The position numbers and the translations under genes are program-made. Source: Candidatus Flexifilum breve (GTDB lineage Bacteria; Chloroflexota; Anaerolineae; Aggregatilineales; Phototrophicaceae). Taken from it: 64,000 nucleotides of DNA. Below the pieces are notes generated by a model that did not search any database, was not told the DNA's origin, and worked only from the letters and a program-made list of their open reading frames with translations. The stretch's first letter is position 1, and every line of letters starts with the position of its first letter. This document shows positions 63,719 to 64,000 of this stretch, in pieces. The DNA is taken from NCBI GenBank assembly GCA_016717205.1, contig JADKGC010000001.1:558001-622000 (forward strand), in the 5' to 3' direction.

Positions 63719-63774
63719 TAGGGGCAGACCGATGTGTCTGCCCGGTTGTGGGCGCACACACAGGTGCGCCCCTA
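63719..63774. repeat. Composite two-hairpin repeat with TAGGGGC/GCCCCTA ends
   Basis: Inside outer inverted ends taggggc and gcccccta-like (gcccctA) lie two hairpins with 8-bp stems and 6-base loops: gggcagac/gtctgccc (63722-63743) and gggcgcac/gtgcgccc (63750-63771). The layout is that of a small REP/MITE-like element related to the palindrome at 63620. Confidence 0.65.
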
Positions 63775-63924
63775 CATCCGTTCGTGAATTTCTTTCGAGA
63801 ATCTACTTTAGGTGAACGGTTAACGTCAGCGCAAACCAGCCAGTCTTTGAACTTGTCCCCGTCAAAGGGTACATTTGCAGTCGTGAGACCTCGCCTGTGA
63901 AACAATAGGTAATCGGAGTCCGGC

Positions 63925-64000
63925 ATGACGAGCGAAAACTGGTGGTTAGATCAGCCAGAACCTTCCGATGTCGCAGCTCTCAAAGGCTGGGAAGGACTGT
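63925..64000 (+). CDS. Start of an unidentified gene (partial)
   Basis: An ATG at 63925 has GGAG six bases upstream. The visible product is MTSENWWLDQPEPSDVAALK followed by GWEGL, running off the right edge. It is too short to identify. The good ribosome-binding site, after about 1 kb of decayed DNA, suggests a real gene start. Confidence 0.55.
   Translation, partial: MTSENWWLDQPEPSDVAALKGWEGL

Overview
The window is a GC-rich bacterial chromosome segment that most resembles a Chloroflexota genome (Anaerolineae-like). The hints are long Thr-Pro-rich extracellular linkers, a giant SdrD_B/DUF11 surface protein paired with a sortase, several Ser/Thr kinase-FHA-PP2C proteins and an extracellular contractile injection system (eCIS). 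There is no rRNA, tRNA or marker protein here, so the taxonomy is an inference.

Layout. (1) 1-3901, minus strand: the end of an exopolysaccharide locus (Wzz-type chain-length protein, undecaprenyl-phosphate sugar transferase) and a pentapeptide-repeat protein, then about 1.3 kb without a gene. (2) 5186-18893: two large secreted or surface proteins converge on a perfect terminator. One has a propeller-like region and two DNRLRE domains. The other has a signal peptide, DUF11 domains, fourteen 100-residue SdrD_B repeats and an LPATG sorting signal, but is split by one frameshift. A sortase gene lies just upstream of it. (3) 19740-32472: a type VII secretion-like locus. The minus-strand operon encodes an FHA protein, a Ser/Thr kinase, two WXG100-size proteins, an EccC-type triple-ATPase, a TPR/membrane protein and a coiled-coil CHAP protein. 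Divergent from it are a PP2C-VWA-FHA membrane protein and a small protein with possible FHA and ubiquitin-like folds. (4) 32456-50408: an eCIS particle cluster with PAAR tip, broken AAA+ ATPase, DUF4255 cap, sheath, two tubes, small chaperone-like proteins, a 1,546-residue Pro-rich protein, LysM baseplate protein, spike, gp25, baseplate J, an FHA-fused tail protein and a DUF4157 protein. (5) 50415-60696: phospho-signalling membrane proteins, namely a kinase with three FHA domains followed by a pseudokinase, a fourth FHA, Ig-like domains, a TM segment, Ca-binding repeats and SH3b; a VWA-TM-FHA protein; and a PP2C-TM-TSP3 protein. (6) 60790-62925: a convergent gene for a probable eCIS cargo with a LanM/DUF4135-like kinase fold. 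(7) 62926-64000: decayed fragments of two genes, palindromic repeats and the start of one more gene.

How it may work together (inference). The eCIS baseplate carries an FHA domain, so it could bind phosphothreonine. The same gene run encodes an active kinase, a pseudokinase scaffold and a PP2C phosphatase, which would make a phospho-controlled contractile system analogous to, but not homologous with, the PpkA/PppA/Fha switch of type VI secretion. The adjoining type VII-like locus has its own kinase, FHA and PP2C set. The DUF4157 protein and the kinase-fold protein share an N-terminal GNxAxQRL motif that could mark eCIS cargo.

Caution: several otherwise well-conserved genes are interrupted by single-base indels or a stop codon (about 11124, 33280-34290, 43726, 53083, 58945 and 59033). 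These may be assembly errors or real decay, and reads are needed to decide.
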